Under the pieces are notes generated by a model. The model was not told the origin of the DNA, did not search any database, and saw only the letters and a list, made by a program, of their open reading frames with translations. A DNA stretch of 64,000 nucleotides from Neorhizobium sp. (GTDB lineage Bacteria > Pseudomonadota > Alphaproteobacteria > Rhizobiales > Rhizobiaceae): positions 1,240,001 to 1,304,000 of the forward strand of contig JAPWKC010000004.1 in the NCBI GenBank assembly GCA_028283725.1. Direction: 5' to 3'. Positions 25,397 through 33,881 of the stretch are shown here, piece after piece; position 1 is the stretch's first letter; each line of letters starts with the position of its first letter. The position numbers were made by a program, and so were the translations under genes.

Positions 25397-26743
25397 TCAG
25401 CGCCCCGCCAGTGTCATGCCTTCGATCGCGATGGTCGGCGAGGCAATGCCGAACTTGCGGTCGATATCGTTTGCCGGCGTGAGCCGCATGAACATGTCCT
25501 TCAAATTGGAGGCGATCGTGACTTCCGAGACGGGATAGGCGAGTTCGCCATTCTCGATCCAGAAGCCGGTGGCGCCGCGCGAATATTCACCGGTGATCAT
25601 GTTGACGCCCTGGCCGATCAGCTCGGTCACATAAAAACCGTTGCCGATCTGGCGGATGAGATCCTCCGGCGAAATATCACCGGGCTCGAGCGCGAGATTG
25701 GTGGAGGCCGGCGACACGGACGTGCCGCCGCGCACGCCGCGACCATTGGTCGACAGGCCAAGTTCGCGGCCCGTCGAGGTGGACAGGAACCAGTGCTGCA
25801 GCACGCCATCCTCGATCATCGTCAGCTTCGCGCCGCTGACCCCTTCACCATCGAAGGGCCGCGAGGAGGACCCGCGCACGATCAGCGGATCGTCGGTAAT
25901 GTTCAGGCCGGCCTTCAGAACCTGCTGGCCCATCTTGTCGCGCAGGAAGCTGGTCTTTCTGGCAACCGACGCACCGTTGATGGCGCCGGCAATATGGCCG
26001 ACAAAACCGCGGGCGATGCGCGGGTCGAAGACAACGGTCAGATTGCTGCCGGTATCGACCTGGCGCGGTGCGACGCGCTTGACGACGCGTTCGCCGGCGC
26101 GGCGGCCGATCAGGGCCGCGTCATCCAGCTCGTTTGCGAAAATGCGGCTATCGAAATCGTAGTCGCGCTCCATCTTGGTGCCCTCGCCGGCGATGACGCT
26201 GACGGATCGGCCGAAGCGGGTGGCCATGTAGCTGCCGGAAAAGCCGTGCGAGGTGGCCAGAACCAGGCCGCCCATGCCGGCAGACGCACCGGCGCCGGAG
26301 GAGTTGCTGACGCCAGAGACGGCGAGCGCTGCTTCTTCCATCTCCAGCGCGCTCCTCTTGAGGCTTTCCGTATCGACCTCCGTCGGATCGAAGAGATCGA
26401 GATCGGGATAGCTGCGGGCAAGATCCTTGTCGTCTGCCAGGCAGGCATAGGGATCTTCCGGCGAGACTTTTGCCATGGCGACGGCGCGTTCGGCCAGCGT
26501 CTTCATGTCGAAGCCCGGATTGGCGGAAACGCTCGCCACCCGATTACCGACGAAGACACGGAGCGAGAAATCATCGCTTTCCGAGGATTCGGTGCCCTCG
26601 ACCTTGCCGAGGCGCACGCTGACGGAGCGGGAGCGGGAGCGAACGACAACCGCATCCGCCTGATCGGCGCCCGCCGCCCTGGCCAGATCGATAAGTTCGC
26701 CGGCACGGGTGAGCAGGGAGGCAGAATCGATTTCGGAGTTCAT
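25397..26743 (-). CDS. pmbA: TldD/PmbA family metallopeptidase-like protein
   Basis: This 448-residue protein is the PmbA (TldE) partner type. TldD and TldE form a heterodimeric protease in E. coli that matures peptide antibiotics and degrades the CcdA antitoxin. The segments SSESDDFSLRVFVGNRVAS, NSSGAGASAG, GARG-like SSRPFDGEGV and NMITGEYSRGATGFWIENGEL are characteristic. The zinc-binding HExxxH belongs to TldD and, as expected, is absent here. The ATG at 26743 was chosen over an upstream start because AAAGG lies 10 bases before it and the family domain begins there. It heads the leftward operon and is divergent from the antiporter gene. Confidence 0.92.
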   Translation of the reverse strand: MNSEIDSASLLTRAGELIDLARAAGADQADAVVVRSRSRSVSVRLGKVEGTESSESDDFSLRVFVGNRVASVSANPGFDMKTLAERAVAMAKVSPEDPYACLADDKDLARSYPDLDLFDPTEVDTESLKRSALEMEEAALAVSGVSNSSGAGASAGMGGLVLATSHGFSGSYMATRFGRSVSVIAGEGTKMERDYDFDSRIFANELDDAALIGRRAGERVVKRVAPRQVDTGSNLTVVFDPRIARGFVGHIAGAINGASVARKTSFLRDKMGQQVLKAGLNITDDPLIVRGSSSRPFDGEGVSGAKLTMIEDGVLQHWFLSTSTGRELGLSTNGRGVRGGTSVSPASTNLALEPGDISPEDLIRQIGNGFYVTELIGQGVNMITGEYSRGATGFWIENGELAYPVSEVTIASNLKDMFMRLTPANDIDRKFGIASPTIAIEGMTLAGR

Positions 26744-26853
26744 ATTTGCAAGCCTTTCGTTCACTTCCCATTTATTGTGCCCCGGCATCAGCATCAAGGG
26801 CAGCGCGTCGATTCGCGGTTGACCTCTTCCAGCCTACATTTGAAAGTCTTTAT

Positions 26854-28671
26854 ATGATTGAACACGAATCCCTTTTCGCCGAAATGCTGGTGCTGCTCGC
26901 GGGCGCGGTGATTGCTGCTCCGCTGTTCAAGAAACTCGGGCTCGGAACCGTTCTCGGCTATCTGGCTGCCGGCGTGATCATCGGCCCGATCATGAAGACG
27001 ATCACCGAGGCGGAACAGGTGTTGCAGGTCGCCGAATTCGGCGTCGTCTTTCTTCTGTTCATCATCGGGCTGGAACTGAAACCATCACGCCTGTGGCAGA
27101 TGCGCGGCGATGTGTTCGGGCTCGGGCCGGCGCAGGTTCTGGCAACAGGCGCCGCCATCAGCGCGCTTGCCTATCTTGCAGATGTCGCGAGCTGGCGCGG
27201 CAGCATCATCATCGGCTTCGGCCTTGCGCTCTCATCGACCGCCTTTGCGTTGCAGATCCTCAACGATGCCGGCGATACGAACAGCAAATACGGACAACGC
27301 TCCTTCTCGGTCCTGCTGTTCCAGGATCTGGCGATCGTGCCGCTTCTGGCGCTGATCACCATCCTCGCACCGGGCACGCAGGACGCCGCAGCCTCACCGC
27401 TTCGGGATTTCGCCGTCGCCGTCGGCGCGATCGGGGCAATGGTGCTGGCGGGCCGCTACCTGCTGACGCCGATGTTCCAGATCATCGCCATGACGGGTGC
27501 CCGCGAGGTGATGATCGCGGCAGCGCTTCTCGTGGTGCTCGGTTCGGCCGCCGCCATGCAGGCCGTCGGCCTGTCGATGGCGATGGGCGCGTTTCTCTCC
27601 GGCGTGATGCTGGCCGAATCGTCCTACCGGCACGAGCTGGAAGCGGATATCGAGCCCTTTCGCGGGCTACTTCTCGCCCTGTTCTTCATGGCCGTCGGCC
27701 TGTCGCTCGACGTCAATGTCATCCTCGACAACGTGCTGTTCATCATTCCCGCCGTGCTCGTCTTCATGATCGTCAAAACGGCGGTGATCTACGCGCTCTG
27801 CCGCGTCTGGGGCTCGTCCCACAACGATGCGATCCAGATCGCCTTCCTTCTGCCGCAGGGCGGTGAATTCGCCTTCGTTCTGTTCACCACGGCGGCCGCA
27901 GCGGGCCTGTTCGAAGCCTCGACGGCATCGGTGCTGATTGCCTGCGTGACGCTGTCTATGGGTTTGACCCCGCTCGGCTCCACGCTCTCCCGCCGGCTCC
28001 TGCATGGCGAAAAGCGCGAGGAACTGGCCGAGGATTTCGAGGGTGCCGGCGCCGACGTGCTGATGATCGGCTTTTCGCGTTTCGGCCAGATCGCCTCGCA
28101 GATCCTGCTTGCCGGCGGCACCAGCGTGACCGTCATCGACGATTCGCCGGAGCGTATCCGGCAGGCGGCCAATTTCGGCTTCCGCATCTATTTCGGCGAC
28201 GGGACGCGGCGCGACGTGCTTGTGTCCTCCGGCATCGAGCGGGCGAAGATCGTCGCGATCTGCACCCAGAAGCGCGACACGACCGACCGGATCGTCGATC
28301 TCGTCCGTTCGGAATTTCCTTCGGCCAAGCTCTATGTCCGTTCCTATGACCGCATCCACTCGCTGGCGCTGCGCGACAAGGAAGTGGCTTACGAGCTGCG
28401 CGAAACGCTGGAATCGGGTCTTCTTTTCGGCCAGCGGACGCTGGAAGCGCTCGGCATGAGCGAGAACGACGCCCACGAGATCAGCAGGGACATTCGCCAT
28501 CGCGACGAGGAGCGGCTGCAGATCCAGGCGGTGGAAGGCATCCGCGCCGGCCGCGAGATGCTGTTCAACAGCCCTGTCCAGCCGGTCCATCCGGAGCCGC
28601 TGATCAAGCCGAAGCGGGCGCCGGTGCAGGAAGAGCCTGCCGGTGCGGCCGTCTCCGTCGGAAAGTGGTGA
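26854..28671 (+). CDS. Monovalent cation:proton antiporter-2 (CPA2, KefB/YbaL-like)
   Basis: This 605-residue inner-membrane antiporter has about 12 membrane helices in residues 5-385 (Na_H_Exchanger fold; GLGTVLGYLAAGVIIGP near residue 30). A C-terminal TrkA-N/RCK domain follows (about 405-530; MIGFSRFGQIASQILL, a nucleotide-binding Rossmann motif), which lets NAD(H) or other ligands gate transport. It exchanges K+ or Na+ for H+. Whether glutathione-adduct regulated (Kef) or not cannot be said. The ATG at 26854 was chosen; the ribosome site is weak. The stop codon directly abuts the convergent patatin stop. Confidence 0.93.
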   Translation: MIEHESLFAEMLVLLAGAVIAAPLFKKLGLGTVLGYLAAGVIIGPIMKTITEAEQVLQVAEFGVVFLLFIIGLELKPSRLWQMRGDVFGLGPAQVLATGAAISALAYLADVASWRGSIIIGFGLALSSTAFALQILNDAGDTNSKYGQRSFSVLLFQDLAIVPLLALITILAPGTQDAAASPLRDFAVAVGAIGAMVLAGRYLLTPMFQIIAMTGAREVMIAAALLVVLGSAAAMQAVGLSMAMGAFLSGVMLAESSYRHELEADIEPFRGLLLALFFMAVGLSLDVNVILDNVLFIIPAVLVFMIVKTAVIYALCRVWGSSHNDAIQIAFLLPQGGEFAFVLFTTAAAAGLFEASTASVLIACVTLSMGLTPLGSTLSRRLLHGEKREELAEDFEGAGADVLMIGFSRFGQIASQILLAGGTSVTVIDDSPERIRQAANFGFRIYFGDGTRRDVLVSSGIERAKIVAICTQKRDTTDRIVDLVRSEFPSAKLYVRSYDRIHSLALRDKEVAYELRETLESGLLFGQRTLEALGMSENDAHEISRDIRHRDEERLQIQAVEGIRAGREMLFNSPVQPVHPEPLIKPKRAPVQEEPAGAAVSVGKW

Positions 28672-29544
28672 TCAGGCGACCTTCTCGATCGCCTCGATCG
28701 CGCGTTTGAGCTCGTCCTTGACGGCTTCCGATTCCTGCAGGATCTCCCGCGCCTTGGGAAAATCGAGGACCCGGAACCGGTTGACGGAGGGGCGCAGGAA
28801 GATGTGCGGCGGATTGAGCTTCAGCTTCAAGGCGATGCTGGCCTGCATGGTCAACTGGCTTGCGCCGAAAATGCTGTCGATGCGGTTTGGCGGATGCAGG
28901 CCATCGCCCTCGGGCGCGCCGACGACATCGACGCCGATCACCACGTCGGCCAGATCGAGAAGCTGTTCGTAAGGCACCGGATTGAAAATGCCGCCATCGA
29001 CCATGATGCGGCCATTGACCCTGACCGGCATGAAGAGGCCCGGAATGGCGGCAGAGGCGGCAATCGCGACACGCAGGTCGCCCTGCTCGAGAATGGCCTC
29101 GGCCTGACCGTAATAATCGGTAGCGGAGATCTTCAGCGGGATGCGCAGATGGGAAAAGTCCTGCGGCACGTCTTCCGGAAGGAAGGCGCCGAGGATCATT
29201 TCCAGATTGAAATGGCCGAACCGGAAACCGCCAAGCCCATCGCGCATCGTCGCCGGACCGAGGTTCCACAGACGGTTCAGCAGCGCGCCGCGATGACCCA
29301 CGGTGTCGATCGTGTAGTCGCGGATCTCACGCCCGCTCATGCCCGACGCCATGCCGGCGCCCATGATGGCGCCGATGGAGGAACCGGAGATCGCGACCGG
29401 CCGGATGCCGAGTTCGTCGAGCGCCTCGATCACCTGAATATGGGAAATTCCGCGGGCGCCACCGCCCCCGAAGGCAACCGCATAGCGCAGGCCGCCGCGC
29501 TCGGGCAAAACCTCGGGGTCGGGAAGAGCAAGTCTGGTATTCAT
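28672..29544 (-). CDS. Patatin-like phospholipase (RssA-like)
   Basis: This 290-residue acyl hydrolase shows the patatin oxyanion loop FGGGGARG (about 25-32), the nucleophile elbow GSSIGA (serine near residue 56, GxSxG) and the catalytic dyad aspartate in VDGGIF (near 182). Such enzymes cleave acyl groups from phospholipids or related lipids in the cytoplasm or at the membrane. RssA of enterics is uncharacterised in detail. No signal peptide is seen. It is the third gene of rluB-rsmD-patatin, 23 bases after rsmD. Confidence 0.92.
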   Translation of the reverse strand: MNTRLALPDPEVLPERGGLRYAVAFGGGGARGISHIQVIEALDELGIRPVAISGSSIGAIMGAGMASGMSGREIRDYTIDTVGHRGALLNRLWNLGPATMRDGLGGFRFGHFNLEMILGAFLPEDVPQDFSHLRIPLKISATDYYGQAEAILEQGDLRVAIAASAAIPGLFMPVRVNGRIMVDGGIFNPVPYEQLLDLADVVIGVDVVGAPEGDGLHPPNRIDSIFGASQLTMQASIALKLKLNPPHIFLRPSVNRFRVLDFPKAREILQESEAVKDELKRAIEAIEKVA

Positions 29545-29567
29545 CCTACTCCTCCCTGCAATCCCGA

Positions 29568-30128
29568 TCAGGCCGGCTGATAGCGGAAGAATTCCACCCG
29601 CGTATCGCCGAAGAGGCGGCTCTCGAGCGGTTTGAACACCGGATCGACCATCACGGCGACATCGGCGCGCTCCTCCAGGATGGCGAGCGCACCGGGGGCA
29701 AGCCAGCCACCGGAATGAGCCGCCCGAAATGCCTTTTCGCCGAGACCCTGAGCATAGGGCGGATCGGCGAAAAGAAAGTTGAAGGGCTCGATATTGCCGA
29801 TCGAACCCAGATCGGTCGCGTCGCGCCGCAAGATGCGGGCGCGGCCATGCAGGCCGAAGCTATCGATGTTTTCCCACAGAAGCCCCCTGCCCTCGACACT
29901 GTTTTCGACGAACAGTGCCTGCTTGCAGCCGCGCGACAGGGCTTCGAGCCCCACCGCGCCGGTACCGGCAAAGAGATCGATCACCCGGCCACCATCGATC
30001 GCGTCGGCATAGACGTGACCGATGATGTTGAACAGGCTTTCGCGCGTCCGGTCGATGGTCGGCCGGATTGCGTTGGACTTGGGAGTGGCCAGCGAGCGGC
30101 CGCGGAATTCACCACCGACGATGCGCAA
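29568..30128 (-). CDS. rsmD: 16S rRNA (guanine(966)-N(2))-methyltransferase
   Basis: This 186-residue Rossmann methyltransferase adds a methyl group to N2 of G966 in helix 31 of 16S rRNA using S-adenosylmethionine. The start MRIVGGEFRGRSL is typical. Motif I is DLFAGTGAVGLEALSRG (about 50-66), and the catalytic motif IV FADPPYAQG is near residue 123. It starts six bases after the pseudouridine synthase gene and probably shares its transcript; both act on ribosomal RNA. Confidence 0.96.
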   Translation of the reverse strand: MRIVGGEFRGRSLATPKSNAIRPTIDRTRESLFNIIGHVYADAIDGGRVIDLFAGTGAVGLEALSRGCKQALFVENSVEGRGLLWENIDSFGLHGRARILRRDATDLGSIGNIEPFNFLFADPPYAQGLGEKAFRAAHSGGWLAPGALAILEERADVAVMVDPVFKPLESRLFGDTRVEFFRYQPA

Positions 30129-30134
30129 GGCCGC

Positions 30135-32465
30135 TTAACCTCTCGGCGTGCGGGGCTTGCCGCCAGCGGGCCTGCCGCCAGATGGCTTTCCACCGCCGGG
30201 CCTGCCGACAGCGGGCTTGCCACGACCAGCACCGAAGCTCTTGCCACCACCCGGCTTGCCGCCGAAGCTCTTGCCGGCGGGACGGCCGCCTGGCTTGCCC
30301 GAAGGCTTTCCGCCGTAAGGGCGATCGCCAGCCGGACGCTCGGAGCGGCCCTCGCCGGAGGAGCGCTCTGCACGCGGCCGATCCGAGAACGAACGCTCGC
30401 CACGCGGCTTGTCACCGAAGGAGCGCTCGGCACGGGGTGCGCGGTCGCCATCCTCACGCGGACGACGATCGCCACGGGGTTTATCGGAGAACGGACGGTC
30501 GCCACGCGGCGGACGATCACCGAAAGCGCGATCACCGCGCGGCTTGTCGCCGAAGGAGCGTTCGGCACGGGGTGCACGGTCGCCATCCTCACGCGGACGA
30601 CGATCGCCGCGGGGTTTATCGGAGAACGGACGGTCGCCACGCGGCGGACGATCACCGAAAGCGCGATCACCGCGCGGCTTGTCGCCGAAGGAGCGTTCGG
30701 CACGGGGTGCACGGTCGACATCTTCACGCGGACGACGATCGCCACGGGGTTTGTCGGAGAACGGACGGTCGCCGCGCGGCGGACGATCACCGAAGGGTCG
30801 ATCACCACGAGGCTTGTCACCGAAAGAGCGCTCGGCACGGGGTGCACGGTCGCCATCTTCACGCGGACGACGATCGCCGCGGGGTTTGTCGGAGAACGGA
30901 CGGTCGCCGCGGGGCGGACGATCACCGAAAGGCCGATCACCACGGGGCTTGTCGCCAAAGGGACGGTCGCCACGCGGGGCACGGTCGCCAAAGGAGCGAC
31001 GGCCGCCGGCATCGCCGCCATTTTCGTCACGCGAGCGGCCGGCCGGCGCTTCATCGGCGCGGATCCAATCACCCTCTTCGTCGACGGCACGGTTCACCAC
31101 CACGCGGCGATCGCTCTCGACGGGTTTCTTGAACAGCTGCTCGGCTTCGGCGCGTGCAGAGGTCTTGCGCTCCTTGCCATCGGCCGTCGGACGGGCGCCC
31201 GGCGCCATCCAGACATTGGCGGTGCGGCTCGTGCCCATCGGCGGGCGCTTCTTCGGCTTATCCTCGGGGAAATCGCGATCGTCCCGCTTGAAGTCGCCCT
31301 TGCCACGCGGCTTGGCATCGAAACTGCCGCGATCGTCTCGACGGACTTCCGGACGTCCCTCGCCGCGTGCCGGAGCGCGCTCGCGACGATCGTCTCGACC
31401 GCCGTCCCGTTCACGGGTCTCGAACCGATCGCCCCCGGCCCGTGCCGGCTTCTCTGCGCGGGCGGCGCTATCGTCCTTGGCGGGACCTTCGTTGTAAAGC
31501 GGCGCTTCGAAATTGGCCTTGGACTCTTCGATGAGGCGGGGGCCGAGCTGCTCGCGCAGGGTGCGGCCACGCACTTCCAGCGCCTCGCCTTCCGGCAGGT
31601 CGCCGAGCTGGAACGGGCCATAGGAGATGCGGATCAGGCGGTTGACCTCAAGGCCAAGCGCGCCGAGCACGTTCTTGATCTCGCGGTTCTTGCCTTCGCG
31701 AAGGCCCATGGTGATCCAGACGTTGCGACCCTGGCTACGGTCGAGCGTCGCTTCGATCGAGCCATAGAGCACGCCATCAACGGCGATGCCGTCCTTCAGC
31801 TTGTCGAGCGCTTCCTGATCGACCTCGCCATGGGCGCGGACGCGGTAACGGCGCAGCCAGCCGGTCGTCGGCAGTTCGAGCACGCGCGACAGGCCGCCAT
31901 CATTGGTCAGAAGCAGCAGGCCTTCGGTGTTGATGTCGAGGCGGCCGATCGACAGAACGCGCGGCAGGCCTTCAGGCAGATTGTCGAAGACCGTCGCACG
32001 ACCTTCCGGATCGGAATTGGTGGTCACGAGACCGCCCGGCTTGTGATAGAGCCAAAGGCGGGTACGCTCGATGCCACGGATCGGCACGCCATCGACTTCG
32101 ACCTTGTCGTCGAGCGTGACATTGATGACCGGCGTATCGAGAAGCTTGCCGTTCAGCGTCACGCGGCCTTCGAGGATCATGCGCTCGATATCGCGGCGCG
32201 ATGCGACGCCGGCACGGGCCAGGATCTTGGAGATGCGTTCAGGCTTCTGATCGGCATCCGTTGCGGCGGCAGCGGCAGGTGTCGACTGCTTGCGGAAGAT
32301 CTTTTCGTCGCCAGAACGCGCGGCATCGCGCTTCGGCGAAGCCTTGCCGGCATCCTTGCGAAAAGGCTTTGCGCCCGCTTCGGCCTTTGCCGGTGCTGCC
32401 TTCGGTTTCGTCTCGCGCACGAAGGTTCTTCCTTCGCCGCGCTTCGGCTTGTCTTTGGACGTCAT
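30135..32465 (-). CDS. rluB: RNA pseudouridine synthase (RsuA/RluB family) with very long repetitive basic tail
   Basis: The 776-residue product has a charged N-terminal extension (1-75), an S4 RNA-binding domain (about 76-120; RISKILARAGVASRRDIERMI) and the RsuA/RluB catalytic domain. Its catalytic aspartate lies in SIGRLDINTEGLLLLTNDG (near residue 178). It modifies uridine in rRNA; RluB acts on 23S U2605. From about residue 320 to the end the protein is low-complexity, rich in Arg, Gly, Asp, Pro, Lys and Phe, with a 45-residue repeat (about 490-680). It ends in a Gly/Lys/Pro/Ser tail. RluB homologues are usually near 300 residues, so more than half of this protein is tail. Divergent from tadA; rsmD follows after six bases. 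Confidence 0.9.
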   Translation of the reverse strand: MTSKDKPKRGEGRTFVRETKPKAAPAKAEAGAKPFRKDAGKASPKRDAARSGDEKIFRKQSTPAAAAATDADQKPERISKILARAGVASRRDIERMILEGRVTLNGKLLDTPVINVTLDDKVEVDGVPIRGIERTRLWLYHKPGGLVTTNSDPEGRATVFDNLPEGLPRVLSIGRLDINTEGLLLLTNDGGLSRVLELPTTGWLRRYRVRAHGEVDQEALDKLKDGIAVDGVLYGSIEATLDRSQGRNVWITMGLREGKNREIKNVLGALGLEVNRLIRISYGPFQLGDLPEGEALEVRGRTLREQLGPRLIEESKANFEAPLYNEGPAKDDSAARAEKPARAGGDRFETRERDGGRDDRRERAPARGEGRPEVRRDDRGSFDAKPRGKGDFKRDDRDFPEDKPKKRPPMGTSRTANVWMAPGARPTADGKERKTSARAEAEQLFKKPVESDRRVVVNRAVDEEGDWIRADEAPAGRSRDENGGDAGGRRSFGDRAPRGDRPFGDKPRGDRPFGDRPPRGDRPFSDKPRGDRRPREDGDRAPRAERSFGDKPRGDRPFGDRPPRGDRPFSDKPRGDRRPREDVDRAPRAERSFGDKPRGDRAFGDRPPRGDRPFSDKPRGDRRPREDGDRAPRAERSFGDKPRGDRAFGDRPPRGDRPFSDKPRGDRRPREDGDRAPRAERSFGDKPRGERSFSDRPRAERSSGEGRSERPAGDRPYGGKPSGKPGGRPAGKSFGGKPGGGKSFGAGRGKPAVGRPGGGKPSGGRPAGGKPRTPRG
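30412..30990. repeat. 135-bp in-frame tandem repeat in the pseudouridine synthase tail
   Basis: The segment GGAGAACGGACGGTCGCC recurs at 30486, 30621, 30756 and 30891, exactly 135 bases apart, giving four near-identical copies and partial flanking ones. Each encodes 45 residues built of smaller GDRPFGDKPR-type units. Spacing in multiples of three keeps the frame. Confidence 0.93.
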
Positions 32466-32614
32466 TTGTTGTTTGCCTGAAGCGTGATGTCTGACGGACG
32501 TGTCCGGACATTCTTGTTCGTGTTGACGGAGGCGGATCGCGCCAGCGGAGCCGGCATCCAGTTGGATGCTTCCTACCAGTTCGCGCGATCCGGGTTAAGA
32601 GGAAATCGCCGGGA

Positions 32615-33070
32615 ATGACTAATCGCGAGAGTTTCATGGAAATCGCGCTGATCGAAGCCGGCCATGCGGCAGCCCGCGGCGAGGTTCCGATCGGCGCAGT
32701 TCTCGTCATCGATGGCGAGATCGTCGCTCGGTCCGGCAACCGCACGCGCGCCGAAAATGATGTGACGGCGCATGCGGAAATCGTCGTCATTCGCGAGGCG
32801 GCGGCAAGGCTCGGTCAGGAAAGGCTGGGCGGCGCCGATCTTTACGTAACGCTGGAACCCTGCACCATGTGTGCCGCTGCGATCTCGTTTGCCCGTATCC
32901 GGCGCCTCTATTACGGCGCCGAAGATCCGAAGGGCGGCGCTGTCGATAGCGGCGTGCGCTTTTACGCGCAGCCGACCTGCCACCATGTTCCGGAGGTCTA
33001 TTCGGGACTTTGCGAAAGCGAAGCCGGCCAGATCCTGACCGACTTCTTCAAGGCAAAACGCGAGGAGTGA
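32615..33070 (+). CDS. tadA: tRNA-specific adenosine deaminase
   Basis: This 151-residue zinc deaminase converts adenosine 34 to inosine in tRNA-Arg(ACG). The active-site motif HAE is at about residues 53-55 (catalytic glutamate), and PCTMC (about 83-87) supplies the two cysteine zinc ligands. The C-terminal SGLCESEAGQILTDFF helix is usual. It is divergent from the rluB-type gene. A GC hairpin without a T run follows at 33079-33097, before the convergent lipoprotein gene. Nothing is unusual. Confidence 0.95.
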   Translation: MTNRESFMEIALIEAGHAAARGEVPIGAVLVIDGEIVARSGNRTRAENDVTAHAEIVVIREAAARLGQERLGGADLYVTLEPCTMCAAAISFARIRRLYYGAEDPKGGAVDSGVRFYAQPTCHHVPEVYSGLCESEAGQILTDFFKAKREE

Positions 33071-33113
33071 GGCCCGGTCCGGCGCGTTCGGCGCCGGCAA
33101 CCCGCAAACCCTC

Positions 33114-33746
33114 TTACTGGAACGGCTTCCACCAGCTGGAAGAGTTCGAGGTTTCCTCCGCCTTCTTCTTGCGCTCCTTTTCCTTCTGCAGTTCGGGCTG
33201 GCCCAGATCGCTCAGGGCTGCCTCGTCTGCAGAACGGTAGGCCGTCGGCGGCTCGGTCAGCGACGTGCGGGTGGCGCTCATGTCCGCCGTTTCCGCCTTC
33301 TTCTTGGCATCACGGAAGGCCTGCCACTTTTCCGTCTCGGTCATCTGTCCGGCCTGCCCCTTGCCGGCAATCAGCGGCGAGCGGTAGTTCGGATTGTTGA
33401 CGTTGCGATCGGCCTCGGCACGCAGCCGCTGTCGCGTTTCTTCCGGCGATTCGACCCAGTTCGGGTTGTTGGCGCGGTCGGTCAACGAGGCCTGCGGCTG
33501 TGGCAGGTTGTCGTTGTTCGGATTGGCGACAACCAGCGACGGGCGCGGATTGTAGCGGATCTTCGACTTGGCCTTCTGATCTTCGCTGGCGCCGATCGCA
33601 ACCGACGCGCCAAGATCGTCACCCAGCTGCGCCATGGCAGGCTTATCGGTGCCGTAGGTCGGGCCCATGCAGCCCGAGAGGGTCAAGGTTGCGGCTAGGA
33701 GGCCGGCAGCGCCCATGCCGACACGCAACACATTTGTCGTTTTCAT
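33114..33746 (-). CDS. Hypothetical lipoprotein
   Basis: This 210-residue protein has a signal peptide ending in a lipobox, LSGC (cysteine near residue 26), so it is probably lipidated and anchored in a membrane facing the periplasm. The mature part is hydrophilic, with many Asn, Pro, Arg and Glu residues, a charged lysine-rich helix near the C terminus and no recognised domain. The ATG at 33746 was used; a TTG three bases upstream is in frame but less likely. GAAGGGG precedes the start. It follows ileS in the same direction, 136 bases away. Function unknown. Confidence 0.82.
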   Translation of the reverse strand: MKTTNVLRVGMGAAGLLAATLTLSGCMGPTYGTDKPAMAQLGDDLGASVAIGASEDQKAKSKIRYNPRPSLVVANPNNDNLPQPQASLTDRANNPNWVESPEETRQRLRAEADRNVNNPNYRSPLIAGKGQAGQMTETEKWQAFRDAKKKAETADMSATRTSLTEPPTAYRSADEAALSDLGQPELQKEKERKKKAEETSNSSSWWKPFQ

Positions 33747-33881
33747 CAAACCCCTTCCACCGGCGCCCGTCCTCGACGCCTAGAGACTATTGAAGCCGAG
33801 GTGGCAGAAAATTCCGGCCAATTTCAGGCAGAGATACCGGATGATGCGCGCAAGCGCAATTCATCCGGTAACTTTTGATGT

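Noticed and set aside
29715..32480. Very long plus-strand open frame (about 920 codons) and other open frames on both strands across the pseudouridine synthase gene, including a repetitive minus-strand frame in the 29981-31090 region and a plus-strand one at 30409-31497.
   Set aside because: They arise because the repeated, GC-rich, Arg/Gly-coding array is free of stops in other frames. The products are low-complexity, with no domain, ribosome site or family resemblance, and they overlap a clearly real gene.
33079..33097. Hairpin CCGGCGC-GTTCG-GCGCCGG between tadA and the lipoprotein gene as a terminator.
   Set aside because: The stem is good but no T run follows on either strand, so it is not reported as a terminator.
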